Below are positions 11,433-21,651 of a DNA stretch of 64,000 nucleotides, one piece after another. Position 1 is the first letter of the stretch. Each line of letters opens with the position of its first letter. The position numbers were made by a program, and so were the translations under genes. The notes below the pieces were generated by a model. It was given only the letters and a program-made list of their open reading frames with translations, ran no database searches and had not been told where the DNA came from. Origin of the DNA: Glandiceps talaboti (lineage: Eukaryota > Hemichordata > Enteropneusta > Spengelidae); assembly GCF_964340395.1 (NCBI RefSeq), contig NC_135550.1, positions 16,411,484-16,475,483 on the forward strand. Direction: 5' to 3'.

Positions 11433-12464
11433 GGACAGATGCTTTACCATGCTTATAGCACTACTGAACCTCAGTGCAGTTGCGCAAAAAAATACCTTAC
11501 ATGTATAAACGATATTTCAACTCAAGTCATGAAATATTCATACAAGACTACAAAGACAGTTTAACATGTAGTGACATATTCTGTCATCAAATGAATGGAA
11601 ACCAAACAGGACAGACAGAAAGTTATGTTGACATATGTCCAGACAACTTTAGCATGGCCTGCGGTGATGAGATAAAGTCAAGAGATATATATTTGGTATT
11701 ATCTCGACATGATAAATATTACTGTATCTTTTCAAGTGAGATAAGTTTTCTTATATGTCAGAGGTGAAATATGAAAATATTAAGTTAATTGCCGATTTCT
11801 GATTCATATTTATCGTATTCTTTTATATCAAAGTGAACCAAAGGTGAAAAATACTTCATTTGTGATTTTTGTTTCTTTTTGAGTATAAATGGTAAAATGG
11901 TTACAATATTATCTTATATAAACAAAGTCTAATGATTTTGACTTTCTAAATTCTTATTTCGAAAGAGTTCATGCCTTTTAATTTGATACATTGCGTGATC
12001 AATTTTTAACGATACAGTTCAATGTTGTGAAAACAAGGTCTGAACCTTTCACTAAAAATGCCATTTTCACAGTTCTTTGTTTCTCAATAATATTATTGTA
12101 CATGTACATGTATATTACAATATAATTTCAAACTTAAACAAAATGGTATAAATATTTCATTCTAAAGCATATCCCTTCTATTCCAGAATGTGTACCTGTG
12201 TGTTTTCTTTCCAGGAATGTTTGAAATTCTTTCATGCATTTAGATCTTTTACATTTACAGATCTTTTCGTTCTCTTTCGATTTATATAATGCATGTTCTG
12301 TTGCTCTTTTCACGTACAAAAAAAGCCGCATCATGGTACCTGATTCAATAATAACAAATACAAGGTTTTTTTTAAGATTTAAAAATTCACTTTTTTTAAG
12401 CTGATTCTCTGAAGTAGACAAGCTTCTGTAACACTTCCATTCCCCAAAATTATGGGGTTACCAT

Positions 12465-12720
12465 TCAAATTTTTGAAAACAAAGGCAACAGTAAGCCATT
12501 TAAGAAGCCAATATGGCCACCAAATAATGTGATGACACTATAGGAAAATAAAGGATTGTCAATTTCCTTGAAGACACGATTGTGAACCAAAACGCTATAT
12601 TTCATTATTTCAAAAGGGCCTGGAAGTAGCTTCCATACTGCGAAGTCACAGTGGAAGGAATTCAAGAACTTAGTCTTTGATATTCGAGGACATTGGTCCT
12701 CTCCCTGAGGTGCATTCTAT
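12465..12720 (+). repeat. Dispersed repeat, copy 1 (second copy at 39205-39405)
   Basis: The stretch shares CAATATGGCC, TTATTTCAAAAGGGCC and an ending like AGGTGCATTCTAYCTT with 39205-39405, in the same order and spacing. The copies are clearly diverged. No terminal repeats or coding sequence are visible, so its class is unknown. Confidence 0.6.
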
Positions 12721-12897
12721 CTTACATGTATACGGTATGTGAACTCTTATATAATGATATTTGGTCTGGGACCTTTACTAACTGTGTATGAATTACTTGA
12801 CTGTGATAGAACATCTCAGAACATACAAAAAAAATGTAACACTATAAAGTATAACTATGAGCTGTAAAAACAACAGGAGCTGAAGAAGACACTACAC

Positions 12898-13069
12898 CTT
12901 GATACATCTATCACTTAAAACAAGTCCATCCTGATCATCAGTCTGCTTGTCAGTCTGTGCTTCTGTTGATAATGGTCTTCGCCACTGCTGGTTGCCAAGT
13001 AATCTACTTGTCAATGCACAAGAAGTATTTTCAATCATTTTCCTGGAGAACCATGGTTGGCCTAATGAT
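12898..13069 (-). CDS. ISCA2: ISCA2 coding exon 2 (linker after the targeting sequence)
   Basis: This 172-bp exon lies between an acceptor with a pyrimidine tract (CGCTCTTCACAG|A) at 13069 and a donor (ATCAAG|GTGTAG) at 12898. Its first base completes Arg22, and it then encodes residues 23-79. The N-terminal part is basic and poor in acidic residues (RKMIENTSCALTSRLLG), typical of a mitochondrial presequence. An acidic linker follows, then the start of the conserved fold, LVLSDRCIK. An internal ATG in CCAACCATGG is out of frame and is not the start. Confidence 0.94.
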
Positions 13070-13569
13070 CTGTGAAGAGCGAGGAAAGTAAATAATACCA
13101 TTATCTGGGAGGCAATGCAAGCTTTAATGTGCTACAATTGCATGTTGATTGTCTCATTGCACCTGTAATTGGCTCAATGGCTGTTCTAATGTGTCGGTCT
13201 GTTTACTACACTACTCACATGTCTGACAAGCTTTGCAAATAACTCTAACAAGTAATACTTTGGTGTCAAAGATCTACATGGCTGTATCAGATAGGGGTAC
13301 ATTGTACATGTATGTGTAAAACTTCTCTAAAAGGTAGGTTATTTGCACTTTGAAATATTATGTACATGTTACATGTACAAGTAGACTGTCACTCCCCTTT
13401 TTACTCCCCTGCTACCCTTTTCTGTGTATTCGAATATGCCTTTTTGTGTATAATGAAACACCAAAAGTGTAAAGTGTACCGTGAAGAAAATTCATCCAAC
13501 AATATAAATAATGTTAATGTGAATTTTTATTTAACACCTTCCCACATTTCCTTCCTGGCATACATGTAG

Positions 13570-13855
13570 ATCAATACGGGGACAACAACCCTTTTAACTT
13601 TCTCAACTCCCTAGAGTGCATACATGTACATTCCCTGCAGTCAGTGAGGAGGCACATACATGTATGATAAAAGTCATTGTTGTCTGTCATACCAGGTTAT
13701 AAAATTATACAGGTATGTTGAGATTGACAAGGGTACAATCTTGGTTCAAATATTGCCCAAGGAATTTAGCCATTCACAAACAAATTCCAGAAGCAAGGCT
13801 CGAACATTCAACCTGCAGATTCCAAGCTGGGCAGCAAGCTAACCATTCAACCATA
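13570..13855 (-). mobile_element. Diverged tRNA-derived SINE, copy 1
   Basis: Read on the minus strand, it starts near 13855 with a decayed tRNA-like head (GGTTAGCTTGCTGCCCAGC, then GTTCGAGCC). The body has CTTGGGCAATATTTGAACC, and the 3' part has the equivalent of GGGAGTTGAGAAAG and GGGTTGTTGTCCC. The order matches the better-preserved copy at 45819-46187. The 3' tail is missing. The open frame 13660-13842 overlies it by chance. Confidence 0.75.
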
Positions 13856-15192
13856 GTTACTACATCATGTTTACAATGAAAATAGCTACTCAAAAGACTT
13901 GTAACAATATGGACTCTTTGAATAGAAAGTTTCATTTAAAACTATGAGTCCAGCGTCAAAGGTCACAGTATCATTAGAAAGCTTGTTATTGATAACATGG
14001 GAGTAAACACATGAATAACGTTTCTATCTATTAAGCTTGCGGTGCTATTGGGTAAAATGTGAATTTTTACGACAAAAAATGACCACCTTTGGACCGTGAT
14101 CACAAAGTTATTGAAATGAAGTGACATGCATACATGTATGCTGACTATAGCACCTGACATATATTAAAGGTTTGATTGAAATTGGCCAATGCATGTTTGA
14201 AATACAGATGGGCATGCATGGACGCAGTCATGGACATATGCATGAAAATATGGGACCCAATGTACTAGCAGCAGCCTCCCCCACCCCCCACTTCGTCCGC
14301 TGGGGGCTAATAACAGTATTGAGTAGTATTTTCGGGCAAAGTATCCATTTAATGGACACACACACTGGAGATGTTTTTTAAATATACACATGATCATGTA
14401 AAATGTTACGTAAATATGTGAATGCTTCAATTGACATTACAAATGGCTATTATCCAACTACCATCATAGAGTTCTTGAGCTCACTTTCTATTAAAAGTTT
14501 CCACGACCGGTCCACCATAAAACATCAGCCTGCAAAGGTTACTAGTAATAATACTTTACAAAACATAAACCGACTTAACAAACTCTCAAGTGACAATAGA
14601 AGCCCTATAGAAATCATGTCCTAAATAACAAAAGATTATTACAACTTGAAAGTTATATTTTAGCTTTATAAAACAAACAAAAGGTGATTAAAATAACATA
14701 ATACAATCACTATAGAAATGCATATGATTGAATCATATATACAGATTAGTTACAATTGAAAGAATTTTCCGACTCATTTCCTGGAGTACCCGGAAACACT
14801 TGATGCATAAATTTACAAAGTATGACTATGTAAGCATTAACTTGGGATGAAAAAAATTTTCACCGAAAACCTTACATAAACATGATTACTCAAATTCTCT
14901 GTCAGTGTATTACATGTACTGTAGTACTGGTACGTAACAATGAATAGAAAGACAGGAAATGGCTTGACTCATCATTTAGAAATAAGAAATGTATTTATAT
15001 AATAATCATGTTCCTGTATAAAACGTGGTATGTACATGTAACACTAACACAGGCAAATACTGTTGTATGAATGTTCTTTCATTTACTCTGTTTGTTCCTT
15101 TATAAAAAACCTGTCTGCAACCTAATAAATTTCCCAATTTTACAACTCAATACTCAAAAACATTTTACAACAGTAAATCTTCTGTTACATGT

Positions 15193-15213
15193 AAAAAAAA
15201 AAAAAAAAAAAAG
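15193..15213. repeat. Poly-A run
   Basis: An uninterrupted run of about 20 A. It could be a retroposed tail, but no recognisable element precedes it. Confidence 0.9.
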
Positions 15214-15563
15214 TGTCTAAAAATGGAAAATTAATGTGAATTTAGGGATGCAATAGGGATCACATATTAGTTGCAAGAAACTAAAACTAAAAGTTTGTGT
15301 CAAGATGTTTGTTATGTAGTGCAAGAATGATAAACAAACTGGAAAAACACAAGTGATTACTTATAATAAAAAAGAAACAAGTAATCAAACTGTTCATACA
15401 TGGTAATGTTCATGTATGTGGAGAAGCTACAGACTCTCAGAGAGATGCATACACACACTGGATCAATCTGATAAAAATCTGATGTATTGTACACATCATG
15501 ATTTCTTTTTGGCTGTTACGTTTATTGTCATTTGTTCTTTTGTGAGCACTTGTTACATACATC

Positions 15564-15594
15564 CTCAGACCACTAAATTCGTTAGTGGTCTGAG
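15564..15594. mobile_element. 31-bp hairpin inside the outer MITE, flanked by ATACATC
   Basis: CTCAGACCACTAA pairs with TTAGTGGTCTGAG around a short loop. The hairpin is flanked by ATACATC at 15557-15563 and 15595-15601. The opposite arm of the outer element has a single ATACATC and no hairpin, so this is an insertion or local duplication in one arm. It may be a tiny third insertion; the evidence is thin. Confidence 0.5.
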
Positions 15595-15648
15595 ATACAT
15601 CTGAAATAATACCATAGGTTTTCCCGAACCCAATATCATACTTACGAG

Positions 15649-15852
15649 CAATCTGATTAAAATCCGATGTGGTGAAAGCGGCTAGATGTCCTTATTTACC
15701 TCCATTCATCGTGTTGTGACGTTTGTTTTGTTGGAGTGATCGCCACCTTCCCAGGCGGCGATCACTCCAACAAAACAAACGTCACAACACGATGAATAGA
15801 GGTAAATAAGGACATCTAGCCGCTTTCACCACATCGGATTTTAATCAGATTG
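15649..15852. mobile_element. Near-perfect palindromic MITE (inner), 9-bp target duplication
   Basis: A 204-bp element made of two 99-bp arms around a 6-bp loop (15748-15753). The arms differ at only two positions. The ends are CAATCTGATTAAAATCC and its inverse, the same termini as the outer element. A perfect 9-bp direct repeat ACTTACGAG flanks it (15640-15648 and 15853-15861). The near-identity of the arms points to recent insertion into the older relative. Confidence 0.95.
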
Positions 15853-17125
15853 ACTTACGAGTAGCCAACCAGAATCTGTTTTACAATATAACACTCAACA
15901 TTCAAAATTGGAAGTAAGAGAACCACCAAACAATAACAATAACATTGTTGTCTGCGTTCTGTGCTCATGTTCTTTTCAAAAAGAATGCTCTGAAGTACTG
16001 TACCTGTATGTCTCAGCGCTTTACATGTTTTCATTGGTTGAGTGAATTCACTCAGTACTATCTTGTGGCTTGGGAAAATGGTATTGTGTCGGATGTATCT
16101 AACGTGCATTCACAAAAGAAATAATGACAGTAAACGTACCAGCCAAAAGAAATCATGACGTGTACACTACATCGGATTTTAATCAGATTGACACTGGATG
16201 TACCATAGTTTACCACTACCACTTTTATGTATGAATTGACTGAAAGAGCCTACAGGGATGAATGAATGAGAGACATTTATGCAATTTTCGGTTGAAGGCC
16301 TACGTGACTAAAATCACTTTTTTGTTATTGAGTTTTCCCTTGTTGAATGTGTTCCAACCACAGCAAGGCAGACATATCTTTTGTCTGTCTATAGTTACAA
16401 CATGTGACCTTTTGAAACAATAAGAGTTATTTAACATAACAATAATATCATTTGGTATGCTAATTTTGACTTTTATCAATATTTCTGGGGTTGATACTAT
16501 TTTTGACATTTTATGAAATTCTTAAAATAAACTCCTACATTTCATATGGCAGTGTAGAAGTGACGAGCCTAGTACAACTGTTACTTTTTTGTAGTGTACA
16601 TCGACTAATTTATACCAAAGTATATCTTTACATACAGGGATGTAGGAAATAGCCAGAGTGAGACTGCAGAAAAAATAATTGTGTTTCAACAATAAATTTC
16701 TGGCTGAGAAAATTCCTAAACATGGAAAAAATTCTGAAACATCGATAATTCCATCGACATGTTTACTCAAATGAAATGAACTGATGTTGAATTTCCCTAT
16801 GTTCATTGTAAAGCCTTCTTCAAGAGCAACCATGGAATTACAAAGTTTCGCAAAAATGGTGACAACGTCCTCAGGTTCCTCAGAATCTAAAAAGTCTGAA
16901 ACATGGGAGGGTGTTATCAGTATTCATCAAGCAACTCATATTAACAAGGCCCCCTAAAATCACTCATATTTGACATATGCAGTTTTGGCAGTCTGATGAA
17001 ATTGATTGCAAATGACAAAATAATGAATGCACATGTACAGATGCAAAGATTTTTCAGTTTATTGCCTTCAACTTATTGACGAATCAGTAAGTTTCTTTCA
17101 TACCAGTATTGACCAACACCATTGT

Positions 17126-17210
17126 TAGACTGTAAGATACGTCGTGACGTTTCTTGTTAGGGGTTGGCCGATGTGTGAGGGCGCCCCGTCACGGCATACC
17201 TTACAGACTA
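17126..17210. mobile_element. 85-bp MITE with 9-bp target duplication
   Basis: The ends are TAGACTGTAAGATACGTCGTG and the inverse of TAGTCTGTAAGGTATGCCGTG, about 24 bp each. A perfect 9-bp direct repeat CACCATTGT flanks it (17117-17125 and 17211-17219). It is GC-rich compared with the intron and has no coding sequence. The termini differ from the 15.5-kb pair, so it belongs to another family that makes the same size of duplication. Confidence 0.9.
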
Positions 17211-17439
17211 CACCATTGTGAACAGTGTATGTACACCTTGTAACACTTATCTAAAACATTTGTATGATTTACCATAATCATCTTATAGCATCCCTAATCA
17301 AGTATAGTCTAGTTCCTATGAATACCAATGGTGGTTTAGTTACGTTGGTACATGTATCCAGACCATATCAAGTGTAAAAGTATACTGTTTCAATTGCTTT
17401 AATTTTTAACCCAGTATTAGGGCCTCTCTCTCTATTAAT

Positions 17440-17880
17440 CTGTAATCTGAGTGTTAGCAGTGTAAAGCACGTAAATACATGTAGTTCAAGTTGATGACTA
17501 GAGTGTAAACAATTTAGTAGTGCAAAGCAGAGACAAGTCTGTATGCAAAGCAAGTAAAAATAGTCATTGACTAGAGTGTAAATAATGTTAGCAGGGCAAA
17601 GCAAGTAAATAGTCATTGACTAGAGTGTAAATAATGTTAGCAGGGCAAAGGAAGTAAATAGTCATTGACTAGAGTGTAAATAATGTTAGCAGGGCAAAAC
17701 AAGTAAATAGTCATTGACTAGAGTGTAAACAGTGTTAGCAGGGCAAAACAAGTAAATAGTCATTGACTAGAGTGTAAACAGTGTTAGCAGGGCAAAACAA
17801 GTAAATAGTCATTGACTAGAGTGTAAATAATGTTAGCAGGGCAAAACAAGTAAATAGTCAATGACTAGAGTGTAAACATA
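17440..17880. repeat. 49-bp minisatellite in ISCA2 intron 1
   Basis: The unit begins GACTAGAGTGTAAATAATGT and continues TAGCAGGGCAAARCAAGTAA then ATAGTCATT. Starts lie at about 17571, 17618, 17667, 17716, 17765, 17814 and 17863, an almost exact 49-bp period. The units before 17571 are longer and diverged. Confidence 0.95.
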
Positions 17881-18109
17881 GATGTCATTAAACATTGTCT
17901 GGATCTCACCAAAGGTGTTGATATCATGAGAGTGGGACACTGGAGTGAACATTTCAAGAAATACAAAATACAATAACGAAAATAAAAACAAACCTTCATA
18001 GATGACATGGTAGCCCCCAGGCCCCCCCCCCCCCCCAACTAGTGGTTTGCTGTAAACATAAACTTGATCTTGAAATGAAGATCATGGTCACAAGCTGAAT
18101 AGTAACATA

Positions 18110-18530
18110 CCTTTATCAATGTGGGTGTACACATTTGAGTGGTGTGTCTCAGGATGAAACTTCCAATTATATTGATCAATTTAGTATCTGACCTTGAAAA
18201 GAAAGGTCAAGGTCAAAGCTTTAGTTTCCCTGCTTGGAAGCTAACCTAAAAATTTAGGGGTAGCCACTTGGTGTGTCTCAAGACAAAACTTAATAATTTA
18301 TTGACCAATTTGCTATTTGACCTTGAATATGGTTGTCAAAGTCAAAGTTAAAGCCTTTTTAAGGTATAAAAAGAAAGCATACCTTTGAAAGTACAAATGT
18401 ACATGTAGAAACTTCAAGAGAGTCTTTGTATATTCAAGTTCTTGCATTGTCGTAAGAAGACAAATTTCAGTTGTTTCAACTTAAAATCTTTGTCATGGTC
18501 AAAGGTCAAAGTCTCATTAGAAAGCATTAA
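18110..18530. repeat. Degenerate repeats with TGACCTTGA motifs
   Basis: Loose units of about 115 bp share a GTGTCTCARGAYRAAACTT segment, then a TTTGACCTTGA segment and GGTCAAAGT. Two good units and a partial third are visible. The TGACCTTG motif also resembles a nuclear-receptor half-site, but here it looks like part of the repeat. Confidence 0.55.
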
Positions 18531-19327
18531 ACCATTGCTAATTAAAAAAAAAATTATTGCAGTTCATGAAATATGTAAGTCCGCCAACATTGTACACAGA
18601 AAACTTGTTTTGATAATGATATGTAGCAATGTGTGAGTATTTGATTTGGATAGTGGTAATGGGAACAAGTGAATACTTGCAAACATGATACGGTTTAGAA
18701 CTGTCCACATAATGTTACATGTATTACACACGGAACTGTTTTGTAATGTAATGTAATCATTGCATAAGACTGGCCTGGAGTCTTTCCAAAAAATATATCT
18801 GCCCCGACTAGTAGAACTGTGAATATATACATGCGCATGGCACTTCAAATTGCATTATATAACGATTCGTTGGTAAAACTGTGGTCATCGCTCAGAAAAA
18901 TCCGTAATTCGAAAGTGAAAGAAACTATCCGGTACACTGTGGGCAAGTCGCCACAAAAATTCCTGGTAATGGACAATGATAGTATTGATACTAGTATGGT
19001 ATTTTACAAACATGCTACGCCTCCATTGTGTCCAATTGCCTTTTCTCTTGTTACACTGGTTTACAGTCCACACATTGATCAACCTAGTGCCATAGAGATG
19101 TAAAGTTGGAGAAACATCACCAACTGTGCAACCTACGTGCGGCGCGTCGTCAATTTGTAACCGGTGAACAGTGCGTATGCACTGTGATCGGGACACCGAC
19201 CATACCTTTGCGGTTATGAACATAAAACGGCATTGTCTGAACTGTTTTGATGCAAACTTTTATTAACAGTTTCATTACTACAAGTAAATACCAAAACCAC
19301 TTTGTATACGCAATGAATTACACTCAC

Positions 19328-19392
19328 CTGTGGTAAGCTCGGCTACAAATTTGACAAAATCTAGCAGCAAACACTGCGCTGTTGGCTGCCAT
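19328..19392 (-). CDS. ISCA2: ISCA2 coding exon 1 (mitochondrial targeting N-terminus)
   Basis: ISCA2 is an A-type iron-sulfur carrier of the mitochondrial matrix. With ISCA1 and IBA57 it is needed to make [4Fe-4S] clusters for enzymes such as aconitase and lipoyl synthase. This exon starts at ATG 19392 (context CAAAATGGCAG) and reads MAANSAVFAARFCQICSRAYH plus two bases of Arg22, up to a strong donor (CACAG|GTGAGT). The peptide has Arg, no acidic residue and Ala/Phe-rich spacing, as a matrix presequence should. It was found by matching splice phase: the phase-2 end fits the one-base start of exon 2 exactly. The full product is 176 residues, against about 154 in human. Exon lengths 65+172+119+175 give 177 codons including the stop. 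Confidence 0.88.
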
Positions 19393-19846
19393 TTTGTCCG
19401 TATGATGGTTTTTGTTTTGATGAAATCTCTTCTCCAATAAATTAACATACTGAATTCTTGATTACAAAAAGACAGAGGATGGTTTGAGAAAATATTGGAA
19501 AACAGTATTATGTTCATTATGTAAAGATACAACTGAAAGTACTTCAGTTTCTACTATTTTATTTGCATGTGAAATATTTTTCCAATCACAATTACGTGTA
19601 TAAAACGAAAGTATGAGTTCGAGGTTCCGGAAGCTGCAGTGTACATTGGGACAGCACTTTTCGCACAAAATTGCCTACTCGAAAACTGCTTCTGTCGACG
19701 GGGTTCGCTGTGGATCCTTTACGGGCAATTTGCCCCCTCTTTGTGGCGCCAATCGCCCTTTTTATTGTGTGATAACTGCTTCCTTGATCCTTTACAAGGT
19801 GTATTGATAATTGTGTGTGTTGTTTGTGCCGTGAATACGCAAGAAC
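19393..19846. promoter_or_regulatory. Shared bidirectional promoter region of ISCA2 and the PKC gene
   Basis: Only 454 bp separate the two divergent start codons. Visible elements are CCAAT at 19433 and TCCAATCA at 19581-19588, and an octamer ATTTGCAT near 19560. CpG increases towards the PKC start (GTCGACGGGGTTCGC near 19694). No TATA box sits at a fitting position for either gene. The CAAAATGGC around the ISCA2 ATG resembles a YY1-type start site. Transcript starts are not known. The plus-strand open frames 19613-19807 and 19639-19860 fall in this leader and are not genes. Confidence 0.7.
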
Positions 19847-20197
19847 ATGCCGGTTTTTAACGGGTCGATGCGAATTAGAGTGTGCGAAGCTATGGATCTG
19901 AAGCCGACGGACTTCGCTACACGACATACGTTAAACAGTAAACAGTTGCAGCTTATCGACCCGTACCTGACGATAAGCGTCGACGAAAGTCATATCGGAA
20001 CGACAACAACCAAGCAGAAGACCTTTAGGCCTACGTGGAATGAGGATTTCACCACGGAAGTTCACCACGGCAATAATGTAGGGTTCACTGTGTTCCATAA
20101 TGCGGCGATCCCTCCCGATGATTTTGTTGCCAATTGTACGGTGTCTTTTGAGGAGCTGTTGCAGACATGTCAGGCACACCAACATGCCGATATTTGG
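19847..20197 (+). CDS. PRKCE: Novel-type protein kinase C (epsilon/eta class), exon 1: C2 domain
   Basis: Novel PKCs are Ser/Thr kinases activated by diacylglycerol, without calcium, at membranes. This exon begins at ATG 19847 (A at -3, in-frame TGA 15 bases upstream) and encodes residues 1-117. It ends at a donor after DIW (TTTGG|GTAAGG), phase 0. The opening [20 protein letters not shown], then [32 protein letters not shown] and [15 protein letters not shown] match the N-terminal C2 fold of epsilon/eta PKCs in order and spacing. The epsilon/eta position of C2 at the extreme N-terminus excludes classical PKCs. Reading on past the donor to the stop near 20470 is intron. Most invertebrates have one gene for the epsilon/eta pair, so the symbol stands for that class. 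Confidence 0.96.
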
Positions 20198-20424
20198 GTA
20201 AGGACCAACGTTTTATTTCCCCACATATTGAATTTTTTTCGAATGAAATTTGATTTAAACGGGGCGCTTTTTCGTTGTTTTGGCCGTGCCTTTGGTCTTG
20301 TGTATTTTGGAAATCGATTCGGTAAGGTAGCCGGTATTGTTGTGTTAATTTTCCGTGTAACGTTACACGTTCAGTTCACTTCATTATGTCTGATTCGCTT
20401 CTTGTCTTCTGCGGCCTCTTCCAG
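20198..20424 (+). other. PKC intron 1
   Basis: A 227-bp intron from GTAAGG to CTCTTCCAG. It stays open in frame with exon 1 by chance. Confidence 0.93.
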
Positions 20425-20518
20425 ATTGATCTCGAACCAAACGGCAGAGTGCACGTTATTATTGAACTAAAAGGTTCCTCGTCGACGGAAAGCAAGGGAC
20501 TCCCACCCCAAGTCGCAG
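20425..20518 (+). CDS. PRKCE: PKC epsilon/eta-class exon 2: end of C2 domain
   Basis: This 94-bp exon sits between an acceptor (CTCTTCCAG|ATT) and a donor (GCAG|GTGAGA). It encodes residues 118-148 plus the first base of Glu149. It starts [20 protein letters not shown], the last strand of the C2 domain, and passes into a short polar linker ([11 protein letters not shown]). Joined to exon 1 it reads HADIW-IDLEP, as in other epsilon/eta PKCs. The phase-1 end fits exon 3. Confidence 0.95.
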
Positions 20519-21627
20519 GTGAGAATTTCGCCATCTCAATTTTTTCACGTTGCAGACGCCAAGTATCTTTATTCGCATCTGCGCTATCGCTGGCCCCACT
20601 TAGGAGGCCTACAGGTGTGCGGTGTTTATATTTACACTGTAGTTTCCAATTGATGTCATCGAGTCATAATGTATGTCAGGGGCCTCATGGGTAGTCGGGA
20701 TTTTTCAGAATTCGTTTCTCCGAAATATCACTAGAAAATTGGCAAATTGGGTTTTGAAATGACTGTAAGGTTGGCGTGATGCTTGGAACATCGCTAATAC
20801 AGTTGTAATTATCTGATTGTAAATACGCAAATCTCCGTTGTATTGGGAACAATGTTTGCTTATTTTGATAACAATGTAAAGGAGATCCACACAGTTAATA
20901 TTTACCGTTTTCAAGTATCTCTCCATTGTAGTTGTAAATAAACTGACAGTACTCGATTTGAAAAGCGAGAAAAAAATACAGCCCAAAATAGGGTTTGATT
21001 TTCAAAACTGAGGTACACTCACTATGCTAGAATCATGTTCATTTTGTCACTCAGTCGTTTTCATAATAATTCCTGTATTCTAAAGGTCACGTCTGACATT
21101 TATAATGTTATTAAATATTCCTTTTATCGGGAGACAACATTTCCATTGCCGTTGATTAATTGTATTCCTTGAATTTTGAAAGGGGAGAGGCATCCTGGTC
21201 ATCCACTATCTAGCTTGTTGCCCTTACTGAAAGGTTGTCTATCCATTATTGCAGTGACATGTAATAACTGAATGGGGCCCAAAGGTTTCTGAACATAGAG
21301 CTGCTTATTACTTATTACAGATGTAATTTTTCAATCATCATATAAAATAAGATTTGGCAGCTTGTGGCTACGGTCTAGATAAAATGTAATTGTCAAAACC
21401 TTCAGTAATTCTATACTTTAAAAAAAAAATCAAAATAGGTTTAGTACTGTAGCTATGTTACATGTTCATTAAATTCTATTCTTGGATGATAAGAGAGTTG
21501 GTTAATTTCTTAGACTGAAGAATGTAAGTCATATTCTGCCTTTGTTAATGACTGAGGAGAAATCACATTTTTTAAAGAATGTGAATTGATGTAAATTGAT
21601 TGATAGAAAAGCACCAGGTTGTAACTT

Positions 21628-21651
21628 TTATATATATATATATATATATAT
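21628..21651. repeat. TA microsatellite
   Basis: About eleven TA units in PKC intron 2. Confidence 0.95.

Larger units (their letters stand above)
6932..12897 (-). other. ISCA2 intron 2, filled with tandem repeats
   Basis: Intron of about 6.0 kb. It begins with the donor ATCAAG|GTGTAG at 12897 and ends in TATAG at 6932. It holds the repeat arrays listed separately between 6973 and 11430, and a dispersed repeat at 12465-12720. I see no coding exon inside it; the open frame 11474-11767 has no recognisable feature. Confidence 0.85.
15464..16190. mobile_element. Foldback MITE (outer), 9-bp target duplication
   Basis: The element begins CAATCTGATAAAAATC and ends with the inverse, GGATTTTAATCAGATTG. 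It is flanked on both sides by the identical 9-bp direct repeat ACACTGGAT (15455-15463 and 16191-16199). Its arms pair for roughly 100 bp with scattered differences, including CATGATTTCTTTT and TGTCATT. It has no open frame, so it is non-autonomous. Long inverted repeats with a 9-bp duplication are typical of Mutator-like (MULE) elements; that assignment is inference. A younger relative is inserted at 15649-15852. Confidence 0.9.
13070..19327 (-). other. ISCA2 intron 1
   Basis: Intron of about 6.3 kb. It begins with the donor CACAG|GTGAGT at 19327 and ends in CTTCACAG at 13070. It holds an old SINE copy, nested foldback elements, an 85-bp element and a 49-bp minisatellite, all listed separately. 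I see no other exon; 14164-15190 and 18530-19320 hold nothing recognisable. Confidence 0.85.

Noticed and set aside
12980-13048. ATG in a good context (CCAACCATGG) in ISCA2 exon 2 as the start codon
   Set aside because: It is out of frame with the ISCA fold and meets a stop after seven codons. The acceptor at 13069 and the phase-matched exon at 19328-19392 explain the N-terminus better.
20198-20470. PKC exon 1 continuing to the stop near 20470
   Set aside because: Similarity to the C2 domain stops at DIW before a consensus donor and resumes exactly at 20425, so the sequence between is intron.
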